From contig NZ_CAHJWH010000013.1 in the NCBI RefSeq assembly GCF_903642205.1, positions 1 through 35,945 on the forward strand: DNA of 35,945 nt. Direction: 5' to 3'. Of the stretch, positions 16,975 through 25,972 are shown piece by piece. Positions within the stretch are counted from its first letter, which is position 1, and every line of letters starts with the position of its first letter. The stretch is from Caulobacter sp. S45. GTDB lineage: Bacteria; Pseudomonadota; Alphaproteobacteria; Caulobacterales; Caulobacteraceae. A program made the translations under genes and the position numbers. The notes below the pieces were generated by a model, which was not told where the DNA came from, did no database searches, and saw nothing but the letters and a program-made list of their open reading frames with translations.

Positions 16975-17670
16975 ATGAACGGCTTCTCCACAGGGTCATA
17001 TGCCGGGTCGGCTCTCCGCAACGGGGCGGCGTGCGCGCTTGTCTTGATCACATGCGGTTGCGCCGACCTGCGACGGTCGGTCAGCCTGCCGCCTGTGAAC
17101 CCGGAATCGCCCGTGGCCGGCATCGTCGAGCCGGCGTCCAAGCTCGACTACGTCATACCTCGTCTGGACGATGTCCCGCCTCTTCCCAAGAACGTGCCGG
17201 ACGCCGGGACGGTGAAGGTGGGCGTGGTCTCTCTGGTGCGCTGCCGGGGAGGGCTGGAGCGGTTCCCACTCATTCACCCGCCGCTGAGCAGCGGGACCGC
17301 TCAGTTCGCCACCGCGGAGCGCGACGCAGCCCAGGTCAACCCGGCCGACGTGCCGTCGCCGGAGTCCGCCGCCCGCACCGACGCCTTCGCCGCCGGCCTC
17401 CGGGCCGAAGTGGCGCCACCCGCCGCCATCTCCTCAGGCGCGCCCCTCTCCGCCGACCAGAGTCGACCGCCCGTGGCGGCCACGCCGGGCGCACCCTCCA
17501 GACCTCGGCAGCCTCGCCGCGCCGCCGCGCGCCAGGCGGCCGTCCCGCCCGTGTCGTCCGCCCAGGCGACCGCCGCTCCTTCCGAACCCGCGCGCGCTGT
17601 CGAGACCACCGGGGCTCCTCCGCCATTGCCGGCCCCGCTGCCCGATCCGCTCCTGGCCCGCTGCACGTGA
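16975..17670 (+). CDS. Probable lipoprotein of unknown function, coupled to hom
   Basis: A 231-residue protein with a signal-like N-terminus ending in a cysteine (ALVLITCGCADLRRS; LITC around residue 27 is a weak lipobox). It has a possibly folded region to about residue 110 (LPPVNPESPVAGIVEPASKL, then LDDVPPLPKNVPD). The Ala/Pro-rich, low-complexity C-terminal half ends in PLPDPLLARCT. GGAG stands ahead of the ATG at 16975. The stop overlaps the GTG start of hom (GTGA), so an apparently envelope-directed protein is translated just ahead of homoserine dehydrogenase. I know no function. The frame is open far upstream over phaC, but that part is a shadow. Confidence 0.7.
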   Translation: MNGFSTGSYAGSALRNGAACALVLITCGCADLRRSVSLPPVNPESPVAGIVEPASKLDYVIPRLDDVPPLPKNVPDAGTVKVGVVSLVRCRGGLERFPLIHPPLSSGTAQFATAERDAAQVNPADVPSPESAARTDAFAAGLRAEVAPPAAISSGAPLSADQSRPPVAATPGAPSRPRQPRRAAARQAAVPPVSSAQATAAPSEPARAVETTGAPPPLPAPLPDPLLARCT

Positions 17671-18968
17671 GCAGCGAGGCTCCGCGGGCCAGCCGCATCG
17701 GCCTGGCCGGCCTCGGGACGGTCGGCGCCGGCTTGCTGGAGCTACTGCGCGCCGCGCCGGACTATGCGCCGGACGGGCGGCGGATCGAGGTGTCCGGCGT
17801 CTCAGCCCGGTCTCGCTCCCGGCCGCGCCAGGCGGACATCTCGATGCTCAGGTGGTTCGACGACCCGGTGGCCCTGGCCACCGCGCCTGAGACCGACATC
17901 TTCGTGGAGCTGATGGGCGGCTCGGATGGTCCTGCCAAGGCGGCGGTGGAGGCGGCGTTGTGCGCCGGCAAGCCCGTGGTCACGGCCAACAAGGCGCTGG
18001 TCGCCGAGCACGGGCTGGAGCTTGCCCGCCTGGCGGAGGCGAACGGCGCGCCGCTGCTGTTCGAGGCGGCGGTGATGGGCGGCGTGCCGGCGGTCAAGCT
18101 GCTGCGCGAGGGCTTGGTCGGGGATGGCGTAGACAGTGTCTCCGGCATCCTCAACGGCACCTGCAACTACATCCTGAGCGAGATGGAAGCGTCGGGCCGC
18201 GAGTTCGCCGACGTGCTCGCCGACGCCCAGCGCCTGGGCTACGCCGAGGCCGATCCCGTCATGGACGTGGGCGGGTTTGATGCGGCGCACAAGATCGTGA
18301 TCCTGGCCGCCATCGCCTTCGGCGGCGCCCCGAACTTCGCCGCCGCGGAGGTTGAGGGGATCGAGGCGGTGTCGCGGCTCGACATCCAGCTGGCGGCGGA
18401 GCTAGGCTACCGCATCAAGTTGATCGCCTCGGCGGTGCGGGAGGCGCAGGGCGCCAGGGTCCAGGTCGCCCCGGCGCTCGTGTCTCTGGACCACCCCCTG
18501 GCGCGCGCCGGCGGCGCGTTGAACGCTCTGTTCATCGAGGGGCGGCGAACCGGGCGGCTCTACATCCAGGGCGCCGGCGCCGGCGCCGGCCCCACCGCCG
18601 CCGCGGTCGCCGCCGATATCGCCGATGTGGCGGTGGGCACCGTTCGCCGGCCGGTGTTCCAGCGCCCGGCCGAAGGCCTGGTGCGCCTCATGCCGGGCGA
18701 TGCGGAGGCGACCATGTCCAAGGTCTACCTGCGGCTGGTGGTGCGCGACCGGCCGGGGGTGATCGCCAACGTCTCCGAAGCCTTGGCCAAGGCGTCCGTG
18801 TCCATCGACAGCTTCCTGCAGCACCCGGTGGGGCTCACGGGGCTGGTGCCGATCGTGCTGACCACCCAGGCGGCCAGCGCGGGGGCCGTGCGCGACGCGG
18901 TGGAGCACATATCAGCACTCGACGCCGTGACCGAACGCCCGCGCACCATCCGCATCCTGCGGGGCTGA
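17667..18968 (+). CDS. hom: Homoserine dehydrogenase
   Basis: Reduces aspartate semialdehyde to homoserine with NAD(P)H, the branch-point step to threonine and methionine. The 433-residue protein has the dinucleotide loop IGLAGLGTVGAG (11-22), VVTANKALVA and the family signature ILNGTCNYIL. EADPVMDVGGFDAAHK contributes the active-site residues. A C-terminal ACT domain (from RLVVRDRPGVIANVSEALAK) suggests threonine feedback inhibition. The start is GTG 17667, overlapping the upstream lipoprotein-like gene. The stop is only 2 bases from that of the convergent pentapeptide-repeat gene. Confidence 0.96.
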   Translation: MSSEAPRASRIGLAGLGTVGAGLLELLRAAPDYAPDGRRIEVSGVSARSRSRPRQADISMLRWFDDPVALATAPETDIFVELMGGSDGPAKAAVEAALCAGKPVVTANKALVAEHGLELARLAEANGAPLLFEAAVMGGVPAVKLLREGLVGDGVDSVSGILNGTCNYILSEMEASGREFADVLADAQRLGYAEADPVMDVGGFDAAHKIVILAAIAFGGAPNFAAAEVEGIEAVSRLDIQLAAELGYRIKLIASAVREAQGARVQVAPALVSLDHPLARAGGALNALFIEGRRTGRLYIQGAGAGAGPTAAAVAADIADVAVGTVRRPVFQRPAEGLVRLMPGDAEATMSKVYLRLVVRDRPGVIANVSEALAKASVSIDSFLQHPVGLTGLVPIVLTTQAASAGAVRDAVEHISALDAVTERPRTIRILRG

Positions 18969-18970
18969 GC

Positions 18971-20191
18971 CTAGAGTTCCGCCTCCTCCATGCGAGTCTG
19001 ATCGAGTTTGGCGCCGTTCAGGTCCGCCTCCAGCAGACGGGCCCGGCGCAGGTCCGCCTGGCGCAGGTCGGCCCGGCGCAGCACGGCGCGGGTGAGATCG
19101 GCGCGGGCGAAGCGGCCCTCGGCGATCATCAGCGGCGTCAGCCGCGCGCCGCGGAGGTCCGCGCCTCCCAGCAGCGCGCCCGCAAGCCTGACGCCGCGCA
19201 AGTCCGCGCCGCGCAGGTCGGCCTTGCGCAGGTCCGCTCCCGCCAGGTTCGCCCCCTGCATCTGCGCGCCCTGCAGGTCCATGCCGTAGAAGATCGCGCC
19301 TTCCGCCCGCATGGCGGTCAGCTGCCGGCGCGCGAGGCTGCGCACCGGCCGGAAGTCGACACGCGACAAGTCCGGAGCCGCGCCGCCGGCGTGCCCCTGC
19401 GAGCCGCACCAGGCCCCGTGGCGGGCGAGGACCTCCCACAGCGGTTCATCGTCGATGAAGACCAATGCGGGGGGCTCGCCCAGGGTGTCGTCCAGGGCGC
19501 CGTCGTCCAGCAGCGCCTCGCCTATGGTGGCCCCGGCGATCATGGCCTTGCGCAGGGAGGCGCCCGCCAGGTCGGTATGGCGCATCTGGGCGCCGCCGAG
19601 GTCTGCGCCGTCGAGCACCGCGTTGCACATGCGCGCGCCGTTCAGCACGGTCCGCGAGAGGTTGGCTTCGCGCGCGTCCACTGCGCAGGTGACACCTTCG
19701 CCGAGCAGGGCGCCCTCCATGGCCGCCCCCTCGGCCACGGCATAGTCCACCGCACCGGCTTCCTGGTGACGCATGATCCTTAGGCCTTCTCGCAGGTCGT
19801 GCAAGGCGATGACGCCCTCGCGGAGGTCGCAGGCGGTGAGGTCGGCGCCGGAGAGGTTGGCGCCGCGCAGGCAGGCTCCACGAAGGTCGGCCCTGGCCAG
19901 CCGTGCGCCCCGCAGATCGGCGTCACGAAGGTCCGCCCCGAACAGCACCGCCTGTTCCAGGTCGCAGCGGCCGAGCAGGGCCGAGTTCAGCACCGCCCCG
20001 GTGAGAACCGCCTCGCCGAGATCCACATCCTCGAACAGCCGGTTGGACAACTCGCGGTAGGACAGGTCGGCCCGGCGGCCGCCCGCCTTGCCGGCGCGAT
20101 AGCGGGCGTGGCTGTCCAGCACCTCGCGCAGCTCGGCGTCGTCGATCGGGCGGATGGGATTGCGTCGCGGGCGCATGGGCAGGACCCCCAT
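18971..20191 (-). CDS. Pentapeptide-repeat protein
   Basis: A 406-residue protein built largely of A(D/N)Lxx pentapeptide repeats. One block runs from about residue 42 to 235 and a second from about 290 to 400 (for example GANLAGADLRKADLRGADLR). They are separated by a non-repeat insert containing FIDDEPLWEVLARHGAWCGS. Such repeats fold as a right-handed quadrilateral beta-helix; known examples mimic DNA (Qnr/MfpA) or scaffold proteins, but most have no known role. There is no signal peptide. ATG 20191 is used; ATG 20176 with GGGGG upstream is an equal choice. The insert with acidic and tryptophan residues may be a separate binding module. Confidence 0.88.
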   Translation of the reverse strand: MGVLPMRPRRNPIRPIDDAELREVLDSHARYRAGKAGGRRADLSYRELSNRLFEDVDLGEAVLTGAVLNSALLGRCDLEQAVLFGADLRDADLRGARLARADLRGACLRGANLSGADLTACDLREGVIALHDLREGLRIMRHQEAGAVDYAVAEGAAMEGALLGEGVTCAVDAREANLSRTVLNGARMCNAVLDGADLGGAQMRHTDLAGASLRKAMIAGATIGEALLDDGALDDTLGEPPALVFIDDEPLWEVLARHGAWCGSQGHAGGAAPDLSRVDFRPVRSLARRQLTAMRAEGAIFYGMDLQGAQMQGANLAGADLRKADLRGADLRGVRLAGALLGGADLRGARLTPLMIAEGRFARADLTRAVLRRADLRQADLRRARLLEADLNGAKLDQTRMEEAEL

Positions 20192-20235
20192 ACACCGGGC
20201 AGGTTCAGAAGCCGTAAGCGACAGCGCAGCGACGG

Positions 20236-21105
20236 CTAGGCCGAGCTATGCGCCTGCACGGCTTCCAAGCCCAGCATGGCGGCCTTGCGCGCCAAGCCCC
20301 AGTGGTAGCCGGTGAGCCGCCGGTCCGCCCCGATCGCCCGGTGGCAGGGGATCAGGTAGGAGATCGGGTTGGCGCCGATCGCCGCCCCTGTCGCCCTGTG
20401 CGCGCCGGGCCGGCCGGCCCATGCGGCGACCTGGCCATAGGTTGCAGTGCCCCCCGGCGCGATACGCAGCAGCGCCTTCCAAACCTGGACGTGGAACGGC
20501 GGTCCGATCAGCACCATCGGCGGCGTTCCTCCGCCGAACACCTCGGCGGCGTAGCGGGCGGCCAGGGCGTCGTCGCGCACCCAGCCGGCGGCCGGCCAGC
20601 GCGGGCGCATGTCCGCAAGGCTGGCCGCCTCGCCCTCATGGTCCACAAAGCCCAAGCCGCAGAGCCCGCGGGGCGCGGCCACCAGCAGGGCCTCGCCGAA
20701 CGGAGAGGGCGCCAGCCCCCAGCGCAGCTCCAGACCTTCGCCCCGGCGCCGGGCCTGGCCGGGCGTCACGCCCTCCTGCACCACGAACAGGTCGTGCAGG
20801 CGCGAGGGACCGGACAGGCCCGCCTCCAACGCCGCATCCAGTATGCTGTCCCCGGCCTCCAGTCGCGCGCGGGCCTCGGCGTGGGTCAGGGCGGCGAGGA
20901 AGGTCTTGGGACTGACCCCGGCCCAGCGCGTGAACACCCGCTGGAAATGGTGCGGGGAAAGGTCCGCCGCCTCGGCCGCCTGGTCCAGGCTGGGGCGATC
21001 GCGCCAGCGGCGCGCCAGCCAGTCCAGTGCACCCTGCATCCGCTCGAAATCCTGCGCCTTGAGGGCGAAGTCGCGGGCGAACGGGCTGAGGAGATCGGGG
21101 CTCAT
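20236..21105 (-). CDS. AraC-type regulator fused to O6-methylguanine-DNA methyltransferase (Ada-like)
   Basis: A 289-residue fusion. An AraC helix-turn-helix pair (about 25-120; LDQAAEAADLSPHHFQRVFT and DAALEAGLSGPSRLHDLF) is followed by an alkyltransferase domain (about 125-285) with acceptor C254 in LIPCHRAIGADRRLTGY. It should remove methyl groups from O6-methylguanine and may activate alkylation-response genes. Compared with E. coli Ada (354 residues) it lacks the N-terminal zinc domain with the phosphotriester-accepting cysteine, so the classic methylation switch is absent. It probably belongs with the downstream pentapeptide gene only by position (44-base gap). Confidence 0.92.
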   Translation of the reverse strand: MSPDLLSPFARDFALKAQDFERMQGALDWLARRWRDRPSLDQAAEAADLSPHHFQRVFTRWAGVSPKTFLAALTHAEARARLEAGDSILDAALEAGLSGPSRLHDLFVVQEGVTPGQARRRGEGLELRWGLAPSPFGEALLVAAPRGLCGLGFVDHEGEAASLADMRPRWPAAGWVRDDALAARYAAEVFGGGTPPMVLIGPPFHVQVWKALLRIAPGGTATYGQVAAWAGRPGAHRATGAAIGANPISYLIPCHRAIGADRRLTGYHWGLARKAAMLGLEAVQAHSSA

Positions 21106-21170
21106 GGGAGTGGTCTAGGCCGGCCTTTGCACCGCCGCCGCCCGGTTCTTGCGGTGGCGCGGACCGTGGG

Positions 21171-21692
21171 TCACGAGGCGTAGCGTTCCGAACGGGCGCT
21201 CTGGATGGCTCGCTGCAGCGCCTCGGCAAAGCTCGAGCGCTCCTCCGGGCTGAGGCCGCCGCCGACGCTGAGCACCCGGTTGGAGAGCCGCAGGCGGACC
21301 CGGGCCTCATGTTCGCCCGCCTGCTCAACCGACACCCGGGTGAAGGCGGTCGGCGAGCTCCAGACCGTCTGCTCGCGCCCCTTGGGTGGTCTGTGGGAGA
21401 CCTGGACCCGGTCGGCGGTGACGTGCACCCGCTCCGCCCGCCCGGCCCGCCGGTTGCTGACCCGGAAGGCGATCGCCAGGCCCACGAAGTCCAGACCCAG
21501 GAAGATCGGCACGGGGAAGGCGCCGATGGCCAGCAGGAAGACCATGACCAGCAGGTTGTAGACCACCAGCACGCCCATCAGCAGCCAGAGCCCACGCCTG
21601 GACAGCGAGCGGTTGGGCGTAAGCAAGGCGTCCATATAGACGTGCGCGCCTGGGGCGCCGGCTGCGGACATGGAGGCCATCTGAGCGAGCAT
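21171..21692 (-). CDS. DUF2244 family membrane protein
   Basis: A two-helix inner-membrane protein of the DUF2244 family. A short N-terminus (HVYMDALLTPNRSLSRRG) precedes two hydrophobic helices (WLLMGVLVVYNLLVMVFLLA, then PVPIFLGLDFVGLAIAF). A cytoplasmic beta-rich domain follows with VHVTADRVQVSHRPPKG and WSSPTAFTRVSV. Function is unknown. Several in-frame ATGs exist; I chose 21692 (GGGGGT upstream), while 21680, 21671 and 21662 are possible. The gene is divergent from nth with about 40 bases between starts, a pairing seen in related genomes. Confidence 0.8.
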   Translation of the reverse strand: MLAQMASMSAAGAPGAHVYMDALLTPNRSLSRRGLWLLMGVLVVYNLLVMVFLLAIGAFPVPIFLGLDFVGLAIAFRVSNRRAGRAERVHVTADRVQVSHRPPKGREQTVWSSPTAFTRVSVEQAGEHEARVRLRLSNRVLSVGGGLSPEERSSFAEALQRAIQSARSERYAS

Positions 21693-21730
21693 ATGGACCC
21701 CCGCCGCCCCACGCGCCATGGTGCTTCCGC

Positions 21731-22465
21731 ATGAGCGCGCCAACCCGATCCAAGTCCCCGAGCGTCACGCCGGGCGGCAAGGCGACGCGGAGCGTCAGGG
21801 CCAGGTCGCCGACCCGCCTGTCACCCAGGTCAAAGGCGCGGATCACCGAGATCTTCGCCCGCTTCCAGGCCGCTCAGCCCGATCCTCGGCCTGAGCTGGA
21901 CTACATCAGCCCCTACACCTTCCTGGTCGCGGTGGCCCTGTCGGCGCAGGCGACGGACAAGTCGGTGAACAAGGCGACCGAGACGCTCTTCCCCATCGCC
22001 CACACGCCTGAGAAGATGCTGGAGCTCGGGGTCGAGGGGCTTGAGCCCTACATCAAGTCCATCGGACTCTACCGCAGCAAGGCCAGGAACGTCATCGCCG
22101 CCGCCCGCATCCTGGTGGAGCAGTACGGGGGCGAGACGCCGCTCCGGCGCGAGGCGCTGCAGGCGCTCCCGGGCGTCGGCCGCAAGACCGCGAGCGTGGT
22201 GCTGAACCAGCTGGATGTCGAGCCGGCCATCGCTGTGGACACCCACGTCTTCCGCGTCTCCCACCGGCTGGACCTCTCCCAGGCGAGCACGCCGGACGCG
22301 GTCGAACGCGACCTGATGGCCCGCGTGCCGGAGCCCTACCGCACCCGCGCGCACCACTGGCTGATCCTGCACGGCCGCTACATCTGCGTGGCCAGGAAGC
22401 CGAAGTGCCCGCAGTGCCCGGTGGCGGACCTCTGCCCGTCGCGTCCCCTGTACATGGGGGCGTGA
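21731..22465 (+). CDS. nth: Endonuclease III
   Basis: A DNA glycosylase/AP lyase that removes oxidised pyrimidines in base-excision repair. The 244-residue protein has the helix-hairpin-helix LPGVGRKTASVVL with catalytic K152 and the catalytic aspartate D170 (IAVDTHVFRV). The 4Fe-4S ligands are C219, C226, C229 and C235 with the standard 6-2-5 spacing. About 30 basic residues precede the core, making it longer than E. coli Nth (211). It ends 7 bases before the convergent glycosyltransferase gene. Confidence 0.96.
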   Translation: MSAPTRSKSPSVTPGGKATRSVRARSPTRLSPRSKARITEIFARFQAAQPDPRPELDYISPYTFLVAVALSAQATDKSVNKATETLFPIAHTPEKMLELGVEGLEPYIKSIGLYRSKARNVIAAARILVEQYGGETPLRREALQALPGVGRKTASVVLNQLDVEPAIAVDTHVFRVSHRLDLSQASTPDAVERDLMARVPEPYRTRAHHWLILHGRYICVARKPKCPQCPVADLCPSRPLYMGA

Positions 22466-22472
22466 GGTGCGC

Positions 22473-25010
22473 TCACTCCGCCGCCATCTGGCGGCTGCCC
22501 GCGATCACCCCGCGCATCCAGGCCTCGACCGATCGGGCCATAGCCTGGTCGGTGAAGCGGGCTTCGTAGCGTCGCCGCCCGGCCTCTCCCATCGCGCGCC
22601 GCAGGCCGGGGTCGCGAACCAGGCGCAGAAGCGCCGCCACAAGGGCCGCCGGGTCACCAGGCGGCGTGAGCAGGCCTGTGTCTCCCTCAGCCACCACCTC
22701 GCGCAGACCTCCAGCATCGCCTGCGACACAGGGCTTGGCGAAGATCATGGACTCCAGGGCGGTCAGGCCGAAGCTTTCGTAGCGGGAAGGGACCGTCACC
22801 ACATCGCAGGCGGCGTAGCGGCGGAGCAGCGCCGCGCGCGGGAGAGGACCCTCGAAACGCACGCGCCCCAGCCAGGACGCGCCACCATGGCGCTGCAGGA
22901 AGGCTTCCCGCCAGGGCTCTTCGCCCGACACGTCCTCGCCCACGACGGTCAGCCGCGCAGACGGTGCTTGCTGCAAGACGGCAGGCACAGCCTCGAGCAG
23001 CACGTCCACGCCCTTGCGCCGCTCGAGACGGCCTACGAACAGGATTTCGACGCCGCCTCCACGGGCCGCCGGCCTGACGCCCTGGGCGAGATCGGGCAGG
23101 CCGTGGGGGACGACGACGGCGCGGCAGGCGAGGTCCGGCAGGTCAAGGGCCGCGCCGATGTCGCAGGCGGCAGCCCGGCTGTTGGCGAGCACATGGACCG
23201 CCCCGGCCAGCAGGCGCCGCTCACCTGCGACCACCCTGTCGACATGGGTGCGGCGGTAGGCGTCGCTCCAGCCCGGCTTGAACCCGGCCATCTGGGCGCA
23301 GGCGGTGTGCAGGCTGACGGCCACCGGCCAGGGACCGCCGACCAGTGCTGCGGCCTCGAGGTCCCAGAGCGGTCCCAGCACGAGGTCGAACCGGCGCCGG
23401 GAAGCCATCCTGGCCACCTCTTCGGCTGCGGCGAGAGCAGGTTGGGCGACGCTGGCCGGCAGCCCCGTGGTGACGCCCGGACAGCCCGGAAGGCGCTTTG
23501 TCGGCCGGTCCGCGATGCGGTGGACCCAGACGCCGTGCCCCGCCGCAACCTCCAAGCCGACGGACGGCTCGGCCGAGCGGGCGCGCGTCACGACGCTCAC
23601 CTCATGTCCTTCGGCGGCCATCGCATTGGCCAGGGCGTGCGTCCAGACCGCGACGCCGCCGCAGGGGGCCTCGCTGGCATTGGAGGGATAATCCTGTGAG
23701 AGCAGGCACAGCTTCAGCCTCTCCGCAGCCGGCCGGAGCACCGGTGCGCCCGGCCCCCACGCGACCCCCGTCGGACGGGCTTCCAACCCTTGCAAGAGAC
23801 GACGCGGACCGCCTGCGGCCATGCGCACGCCCTCGACGAGCCCGGCATCGATCTCAGCCAGGAAGCGGTCCGCCTGGCGGGCCGATATCACGCCGTGATC
23901 CCGCCGCCATCGCGTATCCCTCTGCAGTCCTTCTACGTAGGCTTGGAGATGCTGGACCACCGCCTCCAGGCCCTGGTCTGCGAGGGCGTTGCGCCACGCG
24001 AAATAGGCGGTCGACCGGGCGCAGGCGATCAGGCTCACCGGTGCGCGATCGGCGCGACGCTGGGCGCTCGGCGCATAGGCGTGATGCACCTCGGCGTCCG
24101 CAGCGATGGTCAGCCGCCAGCTGGCTTCAGCCAGCCGCAGGCAGACGTCGGTCTCGTCCAGGAAGTAGGCGTAGGCCTCGTCGAAGCCGCCGACGCCGAG
24201 CAGGGCGTCCCGTCGGAACGAGCTGTTGGTTCCCGTGAGGCTGAGATAGCGCCCGATGTCCGGCGCGGGAGGGTCCAGCCGTGCGCGCCTCAGATCGCCC
24301 ACGTCCTGCGATCGGCCGAGCCGGTCCGCTACGACGACCTTGCACTGGTAGGCGAGCCCGGTGTGGTCGCGAATGTAGCCGCCCACGCCGCCCACCTGCG
24401 GGTCGGTGTAGGGACGGGTGATCCGCTCCAGCCAGTCCGGCTCGGGAACGGCGTCATCGTCCAGGAAGGCCACGATCTCACCTCGCGCGAGCCGTAGGCC
24501 TTGGTTGCGCGAGGCGGACAGGTTAGCCTGGCCACAGGCCGAGACGCGTATGCGGCCGGCGTGCCGGGCCAGGACCTCCGCCGTCTCGTCCCGGCACGGC
24601 CCTGGGACGACGATGACCTCGAAGCTGGGATGACGCTGCATCGCCAGGGCGCTGAGGGCCCGGTCCAGCCACGGCGCCCTGTCCAAGGTGCTGACGATCA
24701 CGGACACGTTCTGCGGGGCGCCGGCGACGCCCGGCGGCAAAGCGGTCGCCCTGGAGGACGCGGGCTCCAGGCGCGCCAGCCGTTCGGTTAGCGCCTGGAG
24801 GGCGGCGAGCGTGACCTTGAGCCGGATGTCCACGGGCAGGCGCACCCGTCGCCGGTCCGGCGTCGCAGGAGGGGGGACGCAGGTGGCGGCCGGTACGGCG
24901 ACGGGCTTGCCGAGTGCGCCCTTCAGAGCCCACACCGTGCGGGAGGCCATCAAGCCCGCCACGGGGACCGTCCGAAGGCGGCCATAGGCGTGCTTCAGTG
25001 CGGCCTTCAT
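22473..25010 (-). CDS. Two-domain glycosyltransferase: GT2 fused to GT4
   Basis: An 845-residue protein joining two glycosyltransferase folds. The first (about 100-330) is GT-A family 2: VSVIVSTLDRAPWLDRAL, nucleotide-sugar/metal triad DDD at 184-186 (AFLDDDAVPEPDW) and the ED-like acceptor motif FLDETDVCLRLAE (285-288). The second (about 430-840) is GT-B family 4: SQDYPSNASEAPCGGVAVWT, ILFVGRLERRKGVDVLLEA (656-674) and the EX7E motif E745/E753 in RYESFGLTALES. No membrane helix is obvious, so it should act on the cytoplasmic face. Two linked transfers onto one acceptor (capsule, O-antigen or protein glycan) are plausible. No other glycan gene is adjacent, so the product is unknown. Confidence 0.88.
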   Translation of the reverse strand: MKAALKHAYGRLRTVPVAGLMASRTVWALKGALGKPVAVPAATCVPPPATPDRRRVRLPVDIRLKVTLAALQALTERLARLEPASSRATALPPGVAGAPQNVSVIVSTLDRAPWLDRALSALAMQRHPSFEVIVVPGPCRDETAEVLARHAGRIRVSACGQANLSASRNQGLRLARGEIVAFLDDDAVPEPDWLERITRPYTDPQVGGVGGYIRDHTGLAYQCKVVVADRLGRSQDVGDLRRARLDPPAPDIGRYLSLTGTNSSFRRDALLGVGGFDEAYAYFLDETDVCLRLAEASWRLTIAADAEVHHAYAPSAQRRADRAPVSLIACARSTAYFAWRNALADQGLEAVVQHLQAYVEGLQRDTRWRRDHGVISARQADRFLAEIDAGLVEGVRMAAGGPRRLLQGLEARPTGVAWGPGAPVLRPAAERLKLCLLSQDYPSNASEAPCGGVAVWTHALANAMAAEGHEVSVVTRARSAEPSVGLEVAAGHGVWVHRIADRPTKRLPGCPGVTTGLPASVAQPALAAAEEVARMASRRRFDLVLGPLWDLEAAALVGGPWPVAVSLHTACAQMAGFKPGWSDAYRRTHVDRVVAGERRLLAGAVHVLANSRAAACDIGAALDLPDLACRAVVVPHGLPDLAQGVRPAARGGGVEILFVGRLERRKGVDVLLEAVPAVLQQAPSARLTVVGEDVSGEEPWREAFLQRHGGASWLGRVRFEGPLPRAALLRRYAACDVVTVPSRYESFGLTALESMIFAKPCVAGDAGGLREVVAEGDTGLLTPPGDPAALVAALLRLVRDPGLRRAMGEAGRRRYEARFTDQAMARSVEAWMRGVIAGSRQMAAE

Positions 25011-25138
25011 CTATACCGACCCCCCTGTCTCCCCGTCGAGATTAACCGGGTTCCGGTTGCGAGACGCAATATGCAATCGAAGCCTGCGGCGACACTTCTC
25101 GGCTTTCATGCCGGCGCGGTGCACGCTAGGTCGCCTCC

Positions 25139-25972
25139 ATGCATGAGCATCGAGGCCGGGTGCTGGTGATTGCCGGGTCGGACAGCGGAGGCGGAGCGGG
25201 CCTGCAGGCCGACGTCAAGACCATCACGATGCTCGGAGGTTACGCCTCTACCGCGGTGACGGCGGTGACCGTGCAGAACACCTTGGGCGTCCATGCCGTC
25301 TTCGCCATTCCCCCCGACATCGTACGGGCGCAGGGTCGCGTGGTGCTGGAGGATATCGGTGCGGATGCAGTGAAGGTAGGAATGTTGGGCGACGCCACCC
25401 TGGTGGAAGTCGCCGCGGAACTCATCGACGCCGCGGGCGAGGCGCCCGCGGTGATCGATCCGGTGATGGTCGCCAAGGGCGGCGCCTCCCTGGCGTCAGA
25501 TGTGGCGGTGCAGGCCCTGCGCACCCTGCTGATCCCGCGCGCCGCCCTGCTGACCCCCAACGCGCCCGAGGCCGAGGCGCTCACCGGACGCGAGGTGCGT
25601 ACGCCTGACCACCTGCATCGGGCCGGCGAGGCCCTACTGGAGGCCGGCGCCCGGGCCGTGCTGGTCAAGGGCGGTCACTTGCCGGGCGAGCGGTTGATCG
25701 ACGTGCTGGTGACGCCCTACGGCGAGACCCGGTTCGAAGGTGGGCGCATCCACAGCCGCCACACCCATGGGACCGGCTGCACGCTGGCCTCTGCGGTCGC
25801 AGCGCGGCTGGCGCAGGGATGGCCGCTCGAACCGGCCGTGGCGGCCGCGCGCGACTATGTGCGCGAAGCCATACGGGCTGCGCCCGGTCTTGGGGGCGGC
25901 CATGGCCCGCTCCATCATGGCTGGCCTCTGGGCGACCCGGCCGACCCACCTGAGGCTACGGAGTACAGATGA
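25139..25972 (+). CDS. thiD: Hydroxymethylpyrimidine/phosphomethylpyrimidine kinase
   Basis: Phosphorylates HMP and HMP-phosphate to HMP-diphosphate for thiamine synthesis or salvage. The 277-residue ribokinase-like protein has the substrate loop [29 protein letters not shown]177 in VLVKGGH and the anion-hole/catalytic [10 protein letters not shown] with C214. The ATG at 25139 has AGG eight bases upstream. It overlaps the following phzF-like gene by four bases (ATGA). No TPP riboswitch could be recognised in the roughly 130-base upstream gap, and no other thi gene is near. Confidence 0.95.
   Translation: MHEHRGRVLVIAGSDSGGGAGLQADVKTITMLGGYASTAVTAVTVQNTLGVHAVFAIPPDIVRAQGRVVLEDIGADAVKVGMLGDATLVEVAAELIDAAGEAPAVIDPVMVAKGGASLASDVAVQALRTLLIPRAALLTPNAPEAEALTGREVRTPDHLHRAGEALLEAGARAVLVKGGHLPGERLIDVLVTPYGETRFEGGRIHSRHTHGTGCTLASAVAARLAQGWPLEPAVAAARDYVREAIRAAPGLGGGHGPLHHGWPLGDPADPPEATEYR

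Noticed and set aside
25011-25138. Possible TPP riboswitch upstream of thiD
   Set aside because: I could not find the conserved thi-box CUGAGA / ACCUGA-type elements in the gap.
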